Assembly: GCA_030696045.1 (NCBI GenBank) | Contig: JAUYNO010000039.1 | Span: 62,001-126,000 of the forward strand | Direction of reading: 5' to 3' | Source: Stagnimonas sp. | GTDB taxonomy: Bacteria > Pseudomonadota > Gammaproteobacteria > Nevskiales > Nevskiaceae | Length of the DNA: 64,000 nt | In this document: positions 19,994-28,183 of the stretch, piece after piece | Numbering within the stretch: position 1 is the stretch's first letter | Layout: each line of letters starts with the position of its first letter | Notes under the pieces: model-generated | Seen by the model: only the letters and a program-made list of their open reading frames with translations | Told to the model about the DNA's origin: nothing | Database searches by the model: none | Position numbers and translations under genes: made by a program

Positions 19994-22144
19994 TTACTTG
20001 GGGTAGTAGGTCTTGCCTTCGGCGGCCATCTGCTTCATCGACTCGGTCGGCTCGTAGAGCTCGCCAAGATGGGCGTACTTGGCGCACTTCTCAAGGATGG
20101 TCTTCATGCCCAGCGAATCGGCGTACTTCAGCGCGCCGCCACGGAACGGCGGGAAGCCAATCCCCATGATCAGGCCCATGTCGGCCTCGGCCGGAGTCTC
20201 GACGATGGTCTCGTCCAGGCAGCGCACGGTCTCGATGATCATCGGGATCATCATGCGGTCGACGATCTCCTCGTCGCTGAAGTCCTTGGTGCCTTCCGGC
20301 TGCACCGTGGCGATCAGCTCGTAGCTGTCCGGGGTGACTTCCTTCTTCGGCTTGCCCTTGGGGTCGGTGGTGTACTTGTAGAAGCCGATGCCGTTCTTCT
20401 GGCCGAAGCGCTTGTTTTCGTACATCACGTCCATCGCGGTGCGGAAGGACTTGTTCATGCGGTCGGGGTAGCCCTCGGCCAGCACATCGCCGACGTGGTG
20501 GCTGGTGTCGATGCCGACCACGTCCTGCAGATAGGCCGGGCCCATGGGCCAGCCGAAGGTCTCCATCACCTTGTCCATCTTCTGGAAATCGGCGCCGTCG
20601 CGGATCAGGCCGGTCCAGCCACCGAAATAGGGGAACAGGATGCGGTTGACCAGAAAGCCCGGGCAGTTCTTGACGACGATGGCGGTCTTGCCCATCGAGG
20701 TGGCATAGGCCACGGTGGTGGCAATCGCTTCCTTCGAGGTCTTGGGCGCGTAGATCACTTCCACCAGCGGCATCTTGTGCACCGGATTGAAGAAGTGCAT
20801 GCCCAGGAAGTTCTCGGGGAACTGCATCGCGGTCGACAGCTCTTCGATCGAGATCGATGAGGTGTTGCTGGCGATGATCGTGCCCGGCTTGACCACCTTC
20901 TCGACGTCGGCCAGCACGCTCTTCTTGACCTTGGGATTCTCGACCACGGCCTCGACGACGATGTCGACGCCACCGAAGTCGCCATAGTTCAGGGTCGGGC
21001 GGATCTCGCTGAGGATGGCGCCGGCCTTCACCGGGGTCAGCTTCTTGCGGTCAACCTGGGCCGACAGCAACTTGTTCGCCTCGCCCATGCCGATATCCAG
21101 CGCCTTGTCGGCGATGTCCTTCATGATGATCGGCGTGCCCTTGCTGGCGCTCTGGTAGGCGATGCCGCCACCCATGATGCCGGCGCCGAGCACGGCGGCC
21201 TGCTTCACCGGCCGCGCGATCTTGCCGGCGGCCTTGGCCTTCTTCTTCAGCAACTGGTCGTTGAGGAACAGGGCGATCAGGGCGTCGGAAACCGTGGTCT
21301 TGGCCAACTTGGCGAAGGTGGCGGCCTCAATCTTCAGCGCCTCGTCACGGCCCTTGCCGGCGGCCTTCTCGATGGCCGACACCACGGCGACCGGTGCCGG
21401 GTAGTTCTTGCCCGCCTTGCCGGCAATGAAGCCCTTGGCGGTGCTGAACACCATCATGCCGCTGAGGTTGTCGAGCGTGAGCTTGCTCTTCTTCTGCTCA
21501 CGCCGGGCCTTCCAGTCGAACTGGCCCGCCTGGGCGGCCTTGAGCATCTTCAGGGCGGCCTCCTTGAGCTTCTCGGGGGCGACCACGCCATCAACGGCGT
21601 GCACCTTGAGCGCGGCCTCCGGCTTCTGCTGCTCGCCGCCGGCGATCCACTCGATGGCGTTGTCGGCACCGATCAGGCGCGGCAGGCGCACGGTGCCACC
21701 GAAACCCGGGATGATGCCCAGCTTGGTTTCCGGCAGGCCGATCTGGGCCTTGGTCGACATCACGCGGTAGTCGGTGGCGAGCGCCATCTCCAGGCCGCCG
21801 CCGAGTGCGATGCCATTGATGGCGGTGATCGAGGGGAAAGGCAGATCCTCGATGGCGTTGAAGATGTGGTTGGCCTCGAAGGCCCAGGCCGCGATCTCTT
21901 CCTCCGACTTCTGGAAGGTCTTGCCGAATTCGGTGATGTCGGCGCCGACGATGAAGACGTCCTTGCCGGAGGTGATCAGCAGGCCGGTCAGGCTGCTGTC
22001 GGCGGCCAGCGCCTTGGCGACCTCCGAAAGCTCGGTAACGGTGCGCAGGTCGAACTTGTTGACGGAGTCCGTCTTGTTGTCGAAGCACAGCTCGGCGATA
22101 CCGCCGTCCAGCTTCGTGACCTGGATGGATTGGCCTTGATACAT
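19994..22144 (-). CDS. fadB: Fatty-acid oxidation complex alpha subunit (enoyl-CoA hydratase / 3-hydroxyacyl-CoA dehydrogenase)
   Basis: Multifunctional beta-oxidation enzyme. The start ([20 protein letters not shown]) matches the family; the frame runs open upstream but without homology. At 716 residues it matches FadB (about 715-730). The N-terminal crotonase half has [20 protein letters not shown] near residues 109-128 and [20 protein letters not shown], carrying the two catalytic Glu. The dehydrogenase half has the NAD motif [20 protein letters not shown] near 313-332 and [17 protein letters not shown] with the catalytic His near 447. It is divergent from the phasin gene across a 250-base gap. 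Confidence 0.95.
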   Translation of the reverse strand: MYQGQSIQVTKLDGGIAELCFDNKTDSVNKFDLRTVTELSEVAKALAADSSLTGLLITSGKDVFIVGADITEFGKTFQKSEEEIAAWAFEANHIFNAIEDLPFPSITAINGIALGGGLEMALATDYRVMSTKAQIGLPETKLGIIPGFGGTVRLPRLIGADNAIEWIAGGEQQKPEAALKVHAVDGVVAPEKLKEAALKMLKAAQAGQFDWKARREQKKSKLTLDNLSGMMVFSTAKGFIAGKAGKNYPAPVAVVSAIEKAAGKGRDEALKIEAATFAKLAKTTVSDALIALFLNDQLLKKKAKAAGKIARPVKQAAVLGAGIMGGGIAYQSASKGTPIIMKDIADKALDIGMGEANKLLSAQVDRKKLTPVKAGAILSEIRPTLNYGDFGGVDIVVEAVVENPKVKKSVLADVEKVVKPGTIIASNTSSISIEELSTAMQFPENFLGMHFFNPVHKMPLVEVIYAPKTSKEAIATTVAYATSMGKTAIVVKNCPGFLVNRILFPYFGGWTGLIRDGADFQKMDKVMETFGWPMGPAYLQDVVGIDTSHHVGDVLAEGYPDRMNKSFRTAMDVMYENKRFGQKNGIGFYKYTTDPKGKPKKEVTPDSYELIATVQPEGTKDFSDEEIVDRMMIPMIIETVRCLDETIVETPAEADMGLIMGIGFPPFRGGALKYADSLGMKTILEKCAKYAHLGELYEPTESMKQMAAEGKTYYPK

Positions 22145-22317
22145 GAGCACCTCGGTTGGTTTTGGGAAATCGGCTTGGGGCCGCGCCGCGCCCTTCCTCC
22201 GGGCGGCGGGACCTTGGGGGAGCGCGACTTTAGCGCCAGACCTCAGGTCCGGCAATGCGGTAACCAACCATCCGGTATGCGGGAAAACTTGATCCAAGCC
22301 AGGCAAAAATTGCCGCT

Positions 22318-22347
22318 TTGACGATAACTTAGCCAATTCCTTAAGAT
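22318..22347 (+). promoter_or_regulatory. Putative sigma-70 promoter for the phasin gene
   Basis: TTGACG, an 18-base spacer and TAAGAT precede the phasin ATG by about 50 bases, in a locally AT-rich patch of the fadB-phasin divergent gap. Consensus match only. Confidence 0.5.
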
Positions 22348-22394
22348 ATTCCCTGCCGTTCCTTACACAAACAAGCATTACGGGGAGTTCAGAC

Positions 22395-23099
22395 ATGACC
22401 AAGCGGTTTGACCAGATCAAGACCTCGTTCGACAAGCTGCGCAAGGATTCGCTGGATGTGGTGGCCAATGCCAACAAGATCGTCAGTCAGGGCGTTCACC
22501 GCCTGGCCGAGCACGAGCTGAAGGCACTCAATGACACCTATCGCACCGTCCTGGCCTCGCTCAAGGACGCCAAGAAGGGCGATTCCATCAAGGATGTCGC
22601 CGGCCGCCAGCTCGACGTCATGCAGGACAGCGTCAACAAGCTGATCGCCAGCACCCGCGAGTCCATCGGCATCCTTGCCGACACCCGCCAGGAACTGGCC
22701 GGCCTGGTCAGCGGCGGCCTGAAGTCCGGCGCCGTTGCCGAAGCCGAGCTGGCCAAGGTCGCCGGCAAGGCCAAGAAGGCGGTCGAGGGCGTCAAGCTTG
22801 CCGCCGCCGATGCCCAGAAGAAGGCCGGCCAAGTCACTGCCCAGGCCAAGGCCTCGGCGGGCAAGGTCGCTGCCAGCGTGCAGGCCGACGCCCACAAGGT
22901 TGCTGCCGTGGTGCGGAAGGACGTCAAGATCGTCAAGCAGCGGGTCGGCTCGGTGCTGGACATCAAGCCGAAGGCGGCGGCAGTCAAGAAGCCGGTGGTG
23001 GCGGTCAAGCCCTCCGCCAACTCGCGCGCCAACCGCGCCACCAGCAAGGCCAAGAAGGCCGCCGGCTCGGTGATCGACACGGTCAAGAAGATGGGCTGA
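22395..23099 (+). CDS. Phasin-family protein with Lys/Ala-rich histone-like C-terminal tail
   Basis: A 234-residue protein likely to coat polyhydroxyalkanoate granules. Residues 1-125 are amphipathic-helical, as in phasins ([20 protein letters not shown] at the start). From about 125 the sequence becomes Lys/Ala-rich with repeats such as [20 protein letters not shown] and [11 protein letters not shown], ending [20 protein letters not shown]. This arrangement resembles PhaF-type phasins, whose H1-like tail binds DNA and helps partition granules (known for pseudomonads). GGGGAG lies 11 bases before the ATG and a terminator follows. No PHA synthase is in the window; beside fadB it could link granules to fatty-acid use. 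Confidence 0.78.
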   Translation: MTKRFDQIKTSFDKLRKDSLDVVANANKIVSQGVHRLAEHELKALNDTYRTVLASLKDAKKGDSIKDVAGRQLDVMQDSVNKLIASTRESIGILADTRQELAGLVSGGLKSGAVAEAELAKVAGKAKKAVEGVKLAAADAQKKAGQVTAQAKASAGKVAASVQADAHKVAAVVRKDVKIVKQRVGSVLDIKPKAAAVKKPVVAVKPSANSRANRATSKAKKAAGSVIDTVKKMG

Positions 23100-23125
23100 T
23101 CGCCCACCTGCGGTACCCTGCACGA

Positions 23126-23148
23126 AGCCCGCCGTCGGCGGGCTTTTT
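23126..23148 (+). terminator. Rho-independent terminator after the phasin gene
   Basis: AGCCCGCC pairs with GGCGGGCT around a short loop and ends in five T, 27 bases past the phasin stop. Confidence 0.85.
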
Positions 23149-23176
23149 GCTGCCAGTCCCTCCAAACTAGCGCGCC

Positions 23177-24115
23177 ATGCTCAGCCTGCAAGAAAGTACC
23201 GACATCTGCCGTCTGCTGGCCGATTCCAGCCGTCTTCGCCTGCTGCTCTTGCTGGAGTCGCACGCGCTGTCCGCAGCGGAACTCAATGAGGTGACCGGTC
23301 TGGCGCAGAGCCGGGTCTCCACCCACCTGGCCAAGCTCAAGCAGGCCGGCCTGGTGCGCACCGAGCGCGGCGAGGGTGCGGCGCTGTACTCCGCCAGCGC
23401 CCCGCTGGGCGCCGCCGCCGAGCTCTGGCTGTCGCTGCGGCCACGTCTGGACGATGCCCAGACCCGGGTCGACCTGGAGCGCGCCGAGCAGGTATTGCGC
23501 GCCCGCACCGCCGGACAGACCTGGGCCGAGTCGGTGGCCGGGCGCATGGAGCGCCACTATTCGCCGGGCCGAACCTGGGAAACCACCGCCCACGCCCTGA
23601 TCGGTCTGGTGCGGCTGGGCCAGGTGCTGGACCTCGCCTCCGGCGACGGGGTGTTCGCCGAGCTGATCGCCCCGCGCTGCCAGCAGCTGACCTGCCTGGA
23701 CATCAGCGAAACGGTATTGGCGGCGGCGCGGCGCCGGCTCACCGGCTTCGCCAACATCCAGTTGCGGCAGGGCGACATGCACGCCCTGCCCTTCGCCGAC
23801 GCCAGCACCGCCCAGGGCTTCGATGTGGTGTTCGCCCTCAACGCCCTGGCCTATTCCCAGGATCCTGGCCGGATGCTGGCGGAAGCTGCCCGGGTCTTGA
23901 AGCCCGGTGGCCTACTAGTGGTGGCGGCGCTGCACCGGCATCCGCATGCGGAGACCCAGAGAGCCTACGATCACGCCAACCTGGGCTTTGAAACCGCCGA
24001 GCTGGCGAGCTTGTTGGGTTCAGCGGGACTGCGTGTCGAGCGCTGCGAAGTGACCTCGCAGGAGAGCCGTCCGCCCTATTTCGAGGTCATCACCGCGGTC
24101 GCACAGCGACCCTAG
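23177..24115 (+). CDS. ArsR-type regulator fused to a SAM-dependent methyltransferase domain
   Basis: A 312-residue two-domain protein. Residues 1-90 form an ArsR winged helix (DICRLLADSSRLRLLLLLES, then GLAQSRVSTHLAKLKQAGLV). No CxC-type metal site is visible in it. Residues about 145-300 form a class I methyltransferase with the SAM motif LDLASGDGVFAELIAPRC, acidic LDISETVL and the VLKPGGLLVVAAL post-motif. Such fusions are widespread in proteobacteria and often sit near methionine/SAM-cycle genes, but none is near here. Whether it methylates a substrate or uses SAM/SAH as a signal is unknown. Its 3' end overlaps convergent dnaQ by 4 bases. Confidence 0.87.
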   Translation: MLSLQESTDICRLLADSSRLRLLLLLESHALSAAELNEVTGLAQSRVSTHLAKLKQAGLVRTERGEGAALYSASAPLGAAAELWLSLRPRLDDAQTRVDLERAEQVLRARTAGQTWAESVAGRMERHYSPGRTWETTAHALIGLVRLGQVLDLASGDGVFAELIAPRCQQLTCLDISETVLAAARRRLTGFANIQLRQGDMHALPFADASTAQGFDVVFALNALAYSQDPGRMLAEAARVLKPGGLLVVAALHRHPHAETQRAYDHANLGFETAELASLLGSAGLRVERCEVTSQESRPPYFEVITAVAQRP

Positions 24116-24849
24116 GTCTTTGCTGCCTCGGCCGCCGGCAGGTCTTCCATCCAGAAGCACTGGCCGGCTTTCTTGACCAGGCCCTTGAGCCGCGCCTGAT
24201 GCAGCTCTATTTCCTCGGCACTGGCGCGCGGCACCGGCAGCGCCAGGCCGGCGGACTGGCTGCGCAGCTGATCCAGCAGGCGCGAATGCCGCGCGCCCTG
24301 GGTGCCGCCGGCCTGTTCCAGCGTCAGCCGCGACTGGCCGCCGGTCATCGCCAGGTAGACGTCGGCCAACAGGCGCGCGTCCAGCAGGGCGCCGTGGAAA
24401 TCGCGGCCCGAATTGTCGACGCCGTAGCGCTTGCAGAGGGCGTCGAGATTGACCTTCTGCCCCGGGTGCAGCTTGCGCGCCATCGCCACCGTGTCGGTGA
24501 TCTTGCACCGCTCGGCCAACGGCTGGTCGTAGCCGCAGCGCAGGAATTCCCGGTTCAGGAAGCCGACATCGAAGGCGGCGTTGTGAATGACCAGCTCGGC
24601 GCCGGTCAGATAGTTGCGCAGCTCCTCGGCGATTTCGTGAAAAAGTGGCTTGTCAGCCAGGAAGCTGTTGGTCAGTCCATGCACCTGTACGGCGCCGGCG
24701 TCGATCTCGCGGTCCGGGTTCAGGTACTTGTGCAGGTTCTTGCCGGTCGGCCGTCGGTTGATCAGCTCCAGGCAACCGATCTCGATGATGCGATGGCCCT
24801 GGTCGACTTCCAGGCCGGTGGTTTCGGTGTCGAGGATGATCTGGCGCAT
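24112..24849 (-). CDS. dnaQ: DNA polymerase III epsilon subunit (3'-5' proofreading exonuclease)
   Basis: Proofreading subunit of the replicative polymerase. The 245-residue protein has the DEDDh exonuclease motifs: ILDTETTG near residue 5, IHNAAFDVGFLNREF near 97, and HGALLDARLLADVYLAMTGG near 154-173. The C-terminal tail is the low-complexity region that binds the alpha subunit. Length matches E. coli DnaQ (243). It follows rnhA by 11 bases; the rnhA-dnaQ pair is classic in gammaproteobacteria, although there it is usually divergent, whereas here both genes run the same way. Confidence 0.95.
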   Translation of the reverse strand: MRQIILDTETTGLEVDQGHRIIEIGCLELINRRPTGKNLHKYLNPDREIDAGAVQVHGLTNSFLADKPLFHEIAEELRNYLTGAELVIHNAAFDVGFLNREFLRCGYDQPLAERCKITDTVAMARKLHPGQKVNLDALCKRYGVDNSGRDFHGALLDARLLADVYLAMTGGQSRLTLEQAGGTQGARHSRLLDQLRSQSAGLALPVPRASAEEIELHQARLKGLVKKAGQCFWMEDLPAAEAAKT

Positions 24850-24860
24850 GGGGAGTTGCT

Positions 24861-25328
24861 TCAGCGGGCGGCTGCGGCGCGCTGACTAGCTTCCAAGCCC
24901 TGGTTGGCAAGACGATCCGCCGCTTCGTTGCCGGGATCGCCAGCGTGACCCTTGACCCAACGCCAATCGACGGCATGTCGCGCCGCCGCCGTATCCAGCC
25001 GCTGCCAGAGATCCTGGTTCTTCACCGGCGCCTTGCTGGCGGTCCTCCAACCCCGGGCCTTCCAGCCTGGCAGCCACTCCATGATTCCGGAGCGGACGTA
25101 GACCGAGTCGGTATAGAGCGTCACCGTGCAGGGTTCCTTGAGCGTCTCCAGCGACTGGATGGCGGCCATCAACTCCATGCGGTTGTTGGTCGTTTCCGGC
25201 TCGCCACCGCAAATCTCGCGGACCTGACCGCGAAACTCCATGCGCGCGCCCCAGCCACCCGGGCCGGGATTGCCGCGACAGGCGCCATCGGTGTGGATCA
25301 TCACCGTCTTACGCACCGCCGACGTCAT
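24861..25328 (-). CDS. rnhA: Ribonuclease HI
   Basis: Degrades the RNA strand of RNA-DNA hybrids, removing primers and R-loops. The 155-residue protein has all four acidic catalytic positions: [17 protein letters not shown] (Asp near residue 13), [13 protein letters not shown] (Glu), [11 protein letters not shown] (Asp near 73) and [16 protein letters not shown] (His and Asp near 128-138). Length equals E. coli RnhA (155). It overlaps the upstream methyltransferase gene by 4 bases and is followed by dnaQ. Confidence 0.96.
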   Translation of the reverse strand: MTSAVRKTVMIHTDGACRGNPGPGGWGARMEFRGQVREICGGEPETTNNRMELMAAIQSLETLKEPCTVTLYTDSVYVRSGIMEWLPGWKARGWRTASKAPVKNQDLWQRLDTAAARHAVDWRWVKGHAGDPGNEAADRLANQGLEASQRAAAAR

Positions 25329-26077
25329 CCGGGCTCGCCGCCATTGCGATGGGCCGCCACGCCCGGCACCCCGATCAGGGGCTTGATCTGCGCCCGCAGC
25401 GGCCGGCCGAGCAGGCTTAGGGGCGCGACCTGCTTCTTGGCGGCGACCAGATAGGCCTCGCCGAACGGCCGCAGCAGGCGCGCCGGCGTGAACGGACCGC
25501 CTTCGGCATGCGGCGCCAGCCAGGGAAAGCCAACGCCGAAACGACGGATCTCGACGATCTCGAAGTCGAGCAGCCGCAGCCAGTCGCTGACCCGGCCGGC
25601 CGAGTAGAACTGCGTGGTCGAAGGCAGGGCACTGGGGGCCAGACCCAGGCGGCGGCGCCAGCCCAGGGCGCCCCAGGGATTGAAGCCCAGCAGCAGCAGG
25701 CGGCCGCGATCAGACAGCACCCGCGAAGTCTCGCGCAACAGCCGGTGCGGCGAACTCACCGATTCCAGAGTGTGCGGCAGCAGCACTGCGTCCACGCTCT
25801 TGGCCGCCAGCGGCAGGTGGCGAGCGTCGACACGCGCCTGCGCGCCGGCCTGCTTGCCGAGCACCAGCACCGCCCGGTGCAGCATCTCCGAACCCTGGAG
25901 CCAGTCCCCCTCGCTGCCCCAGTGACCGATCTGGAGGAAATGGCGACCGAACAATTCCGGCAACTGGCGCGCGACCTCAGCGCGCTCCAGGGCGGTCAGC
26001 CGCCGGCCATGCATGGACTCCGCCCAGCGCAGGGCGGAATCAGTGCCGACAGGGGCGGGTACCGGAGACTCTTGCAT
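25325..26077 (-). CDS. Class I SAM-dependent methyltransferase (type 11)
   Basis: A methyltransferase of about 250 residues, of unknown substrate, commonly found between gloB and rnhA in gammaproteobacteria. It has [14 protein letters not shown] in place of a canonical glycine-rich motif I, then [20 protein letters not shown] and [20 protein letters not shown], a frequent NPWSLWG-like signature of this subfamily. The start is uncertain: I chose the [14 protein letters not shown], whose start codon overlaps the divergent gloB ATG within CATG; an upstream ATG would add about 20 residues. The degenerate motif I could mean altered SAM binding. Confidence 0.75.
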   Translation of the reverse strand: MQESPVPAPVGTDSALRWAESMHGRRLTALERAEVARQLPELFGRHFLQIGHWGSEGDWLQGSEMLHRAVLVLGKQAGAQARVDARHLPLAAKSVDAVLLPHTLESVSSPHRLLRETSRVLSDRGRLLLLGFNPWGALGWRRRLGLAPSALPSTTQFYSAGRVSDWLRLLDFEIVEIRRFGVGFPWLAPHAEGGPFTPARLLRPFGEAYLVAAKKQVAPLSLLGRPLRAQIKPLIGVPGVAAHRNGGEPG

Positions 26078-26879
26078 GATTGACGTTGGAGGGAAGCGCG
26101 CGCGACCATCGGCCGCAGTGGACACAATATCTGCCATCCCGGCCCTGGAAGACAACTATATCTGGGCCTTCACCCAGGGCGCGCAGGCCGTCGTGGTCGA
26201 TCCGGGCGAGGCAGCGCCGGTGCTGGCCTGGCTGCAGGGCGGCGGCTTGCGCCTGCACGACATCCTGCTCACCCACCATCATCCGGACCATATCGGCGGC
26301 GTCGCCAGTCTGGTGACCGCCACCGGTGCCCGGGTCTGGGGCCACGGCGCCGACCGCCACCGGCTGCCGGCGCTGGACGTCGCGCTCGGCGAGGGCGACC
26401 ACGCCCGGCCGCTGGGCTTCGATTTCACCGTGATGGCAACCCCGGGGCACACGCTGGGGCACATCTGCTATGCCGGGCACGGCCGCCTGTTCTGCGGCGA
26501 CACCCTGTTCTCGGCCGGCTGCGGCCGGATGTTCGAGGGCAATCCGGCGCAGTACCAGCACTCGCTGGCGCGGCTGGCGGCGCTGCCGGACGACACCGCG
26601 GTCCATTGCGCGCACGAATACACGCTGTCCAATCTCGCCTTTGCCTGCAGCCTGGAGCCCGACCACGCCGGCCTCGCCGAGGCCCTGGCCAGCACCCGCC
26701 GCCGCCGCGCCGAAGGCCAGATCACCCTGCCCTCGCGGCTTGGTTGGGAGAAGCGCCACAATCCCTTCCTGCGCTGCGCCGAGCCGGCGCTGGCGCGTGC
26801 CGTCGGCCTACCCGAGGCCGGGCCGGCGGCGGTGTTCGGCGCCTTGCGGGCCGGCAAAGACCGTTACCGGGGCCGCTGA
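26076..26879 (+). CDS. gloB: Hydroxyacylglutathione hydrolase (glyoxalase II)
   Basis: Hydrolyses S-lactoylglutathione to lactate and glutathione in methylglyoxal detoxification. The metallo-beta-lactamase motif is LTHHHPDHIGG near residues 69-79, with further ligands in ATPGHTLGHICY and FCGDTLFSAGCGRMFEG, then CAHEYTLSNLAFA. The C-terminal substrate-binding domain ends with EKRHNPFLRC. The ATG used here has GGAG 8 bases upstream, but the conserved family N-terminus (IPALEDNYIWAF) would also fit a GTG 42 bases later. The stop overlaps the mltD start (TGATG). Confidence 0.94.
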   Translation: MIDVGGKRARPSAAVDTISAIPALEDNYIWAFTQGAQAVVVDPGEAAPVLAWLQGGGLRLHDILLTHHHPDHIGGVASLVTATGARVWGHGADRHRLPALDVALGEGDHARPLGFDFTVMATPGHTLGHICYAGHGRLFCGDTLFSAGCGRMFEGNPAQYQHSLARLAALPDDTAVHCAHEYTLSNLAFACSLEPDHAGLAEALASTRRRRAEGQITLPSRLGWEKRHNPFLRCAEPALARAVGLPEAGPAAVFGALRAGKDRYRGR

Positions 26880-28078
26880 TGCCGCGCCGCTACGCACTCC
26901 TGCTGAGCCTGGCCCTGTGCCTGGGCAGCGCCCAGGCCGCAGAGCCGGCGGCGACGAGCATCTGGCCGCGCATCGCCGCCGGCATGCACCTGGAGCGCAC
27001 AGCCCGCCCCGAGGTGCAGCGCTGGATCGAGTCCTATACCGCGCATCCCGCCGCCCTGAGCCGCATGCTGGAGCGCGCCAGCCCCTTCCTTTACTTCATC
27101 GTCGAAAGCGCGGAACTGCGCGAGCTGCCGATGGAGCTGGCGCTGTTGCCCGCGGTGGAAAGCGGCTTTGACGCCCATGCCCGCTCGCGCTCGGCCGCCA
27201 CCGGGCTCTGGCAGTTCGTGCCGGTGACCGGCAAGGACTACGGCCTCGGTGAAAACAGCAGCTACGACGCCCGTCGTGATCCGGTGGCCTCGACGCGGGC
27301 GGCGCTGAGCCACCTGCAGCTGCTGCACGACGAATTCGACGACTGGCTGCTAGCCCTGGCCGCCTACAACGCCGGCGCCGGCACCATGCGCCGGGCGCTG
27401 CGCTCGGCGCCGACGCGGGACTTCTGGCGGCTGCCACTGCGCCAGGAGACCCGTGACTACGTTCCCAAGCTGCTGGCGTTGGCAGCCGTGGTACGCGAAC
27501 CCGGGCGCTACGGCATCCAGCTGCCGGAGATCGCCGACCGCACCGCCGCCGACCTGATCGCGACCGACCGCATCGCGCTCGGCAGCGCGCTGAAATCCGC
27601 CGCCGTCGACGAAGCCCTGCTGCGCCGCTTCAACCCCGGCCTGAAGCAGACCGGCGACCGCGCCGCCGCCCCGAGTCTGCTGTTGCCACCCAGCGATGCC
27701 CTGGTGGTGCGCGCCGAACTGGCGCAGGCCGCCGCGCAGAACCAGCCAAGTTGGGCGCCGCCGCCGACCGAGCCGCTGATGCTGGCCGCCGACACCCGCC
27801 CCGATCCGCTGGGGCTGCGGCAGTCCTCGCTACCACTCCGGCTGGACGAGCGCCAGAGCCTGGTCGCGGAACCAGAGTCGGCCGCGCCGGTCACAAGCCC
27901 CGGACCCGCCGGCGAGCCGGCGGGCCGGCACCGGGTGCAGCCGGGTGAAACCCTGTTCGCGATTGCCCGGCGGTATCGGGTGAGTGTCGAGGCACTGCGG
28001 CAGGCCAATCGCTTGCGAGTCGGCGAGGCGATAGTCGTGGGGCGCGAGTTGCGGTTGCCAGCCGTCACGGAAAACTGA
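26879..28078 (+). CDS. mltD: Membrane-bound lytic murein transglycosylase D with one LysM domain
   Basis: Secreted peptidoglycan-cleaving enzyme. The 399-residue protein has a signal peptide (LLLSLALCLGSAQAAEPAA; no lipobox Cys), a GH23/SLT domain with the catalytic Glu in LALLPAVESGFDAHARSRSA near residues 88-107, then TGLWQFVPVTGKDYGL and LALAAYNAGAGTMRRAL, and a Pro/Ala-rich linker. A single C-terminal LysM (HRVQPGETLFAIARRYRVSV) follows; E. coli MltD has two and is a lipoprotein. The start overlaps the gloB stop by one base. gloB-mltD adjacency is usual in gammaproteobacteria. Confidence 0.9.
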   Translation: MPRRYALLLSLALCLGSAQAAEPAATSIWPRIAAGMHLERTARPEVQRWIESYTAHPAALSRMLERASPFLYFIVESAELRELPMELALLPAVESGFDAHARSRSAATGLWQFVPVTGKDYGLGENSSYDARRDPVASTRAALSHLQLLHDEFDDWLLALAAYNAGAGTMRRALRSAPTRDFWRLPLRQETRDYVPKLLALAAVVREPGRYGIQLPEIADRTAADLIATDRIALGSALKSAAVDEALLRRFNPGLKQTGDRAAAPSLLLPPSDALVVRAELAQAAAQNQPSWAPPPTEPLMLAADTRPDPLGLRQSSLPLRLDERQSLVAEPESAAPVTSPGPAGEPAGRHRVQPGETLFAIARRYRVSVEALRQANRLRVGEAIVVGRELRLPAVTEN

Positions 28079-28135
28079 ATCAATCCACATGCTAACGACC
28101 CGGAAAATCTCGGCGATGACGCGCAGTTTTCATTT

Positions 28136-28143
28136 GCTACACT
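28136..28143 (+). promoter_or_regulatory. Possible extended -10 promoter of the TPR-ExbBD operon
   Basis: TGCTACACT-like sequence lies about 45 bases before the first TPR gene in a 105-base, relatively AT-rich gap after mltD. No convincing -35 is seen at the correct spacing. It is the only candidate promoter ahead of the eight-gene operon that I can point to. Confidence 0.3.
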
Positions 28144-28183
28144 CGCCCCCCGCCCGATTTTCAGTTCCGGCATCCACTCCCGC

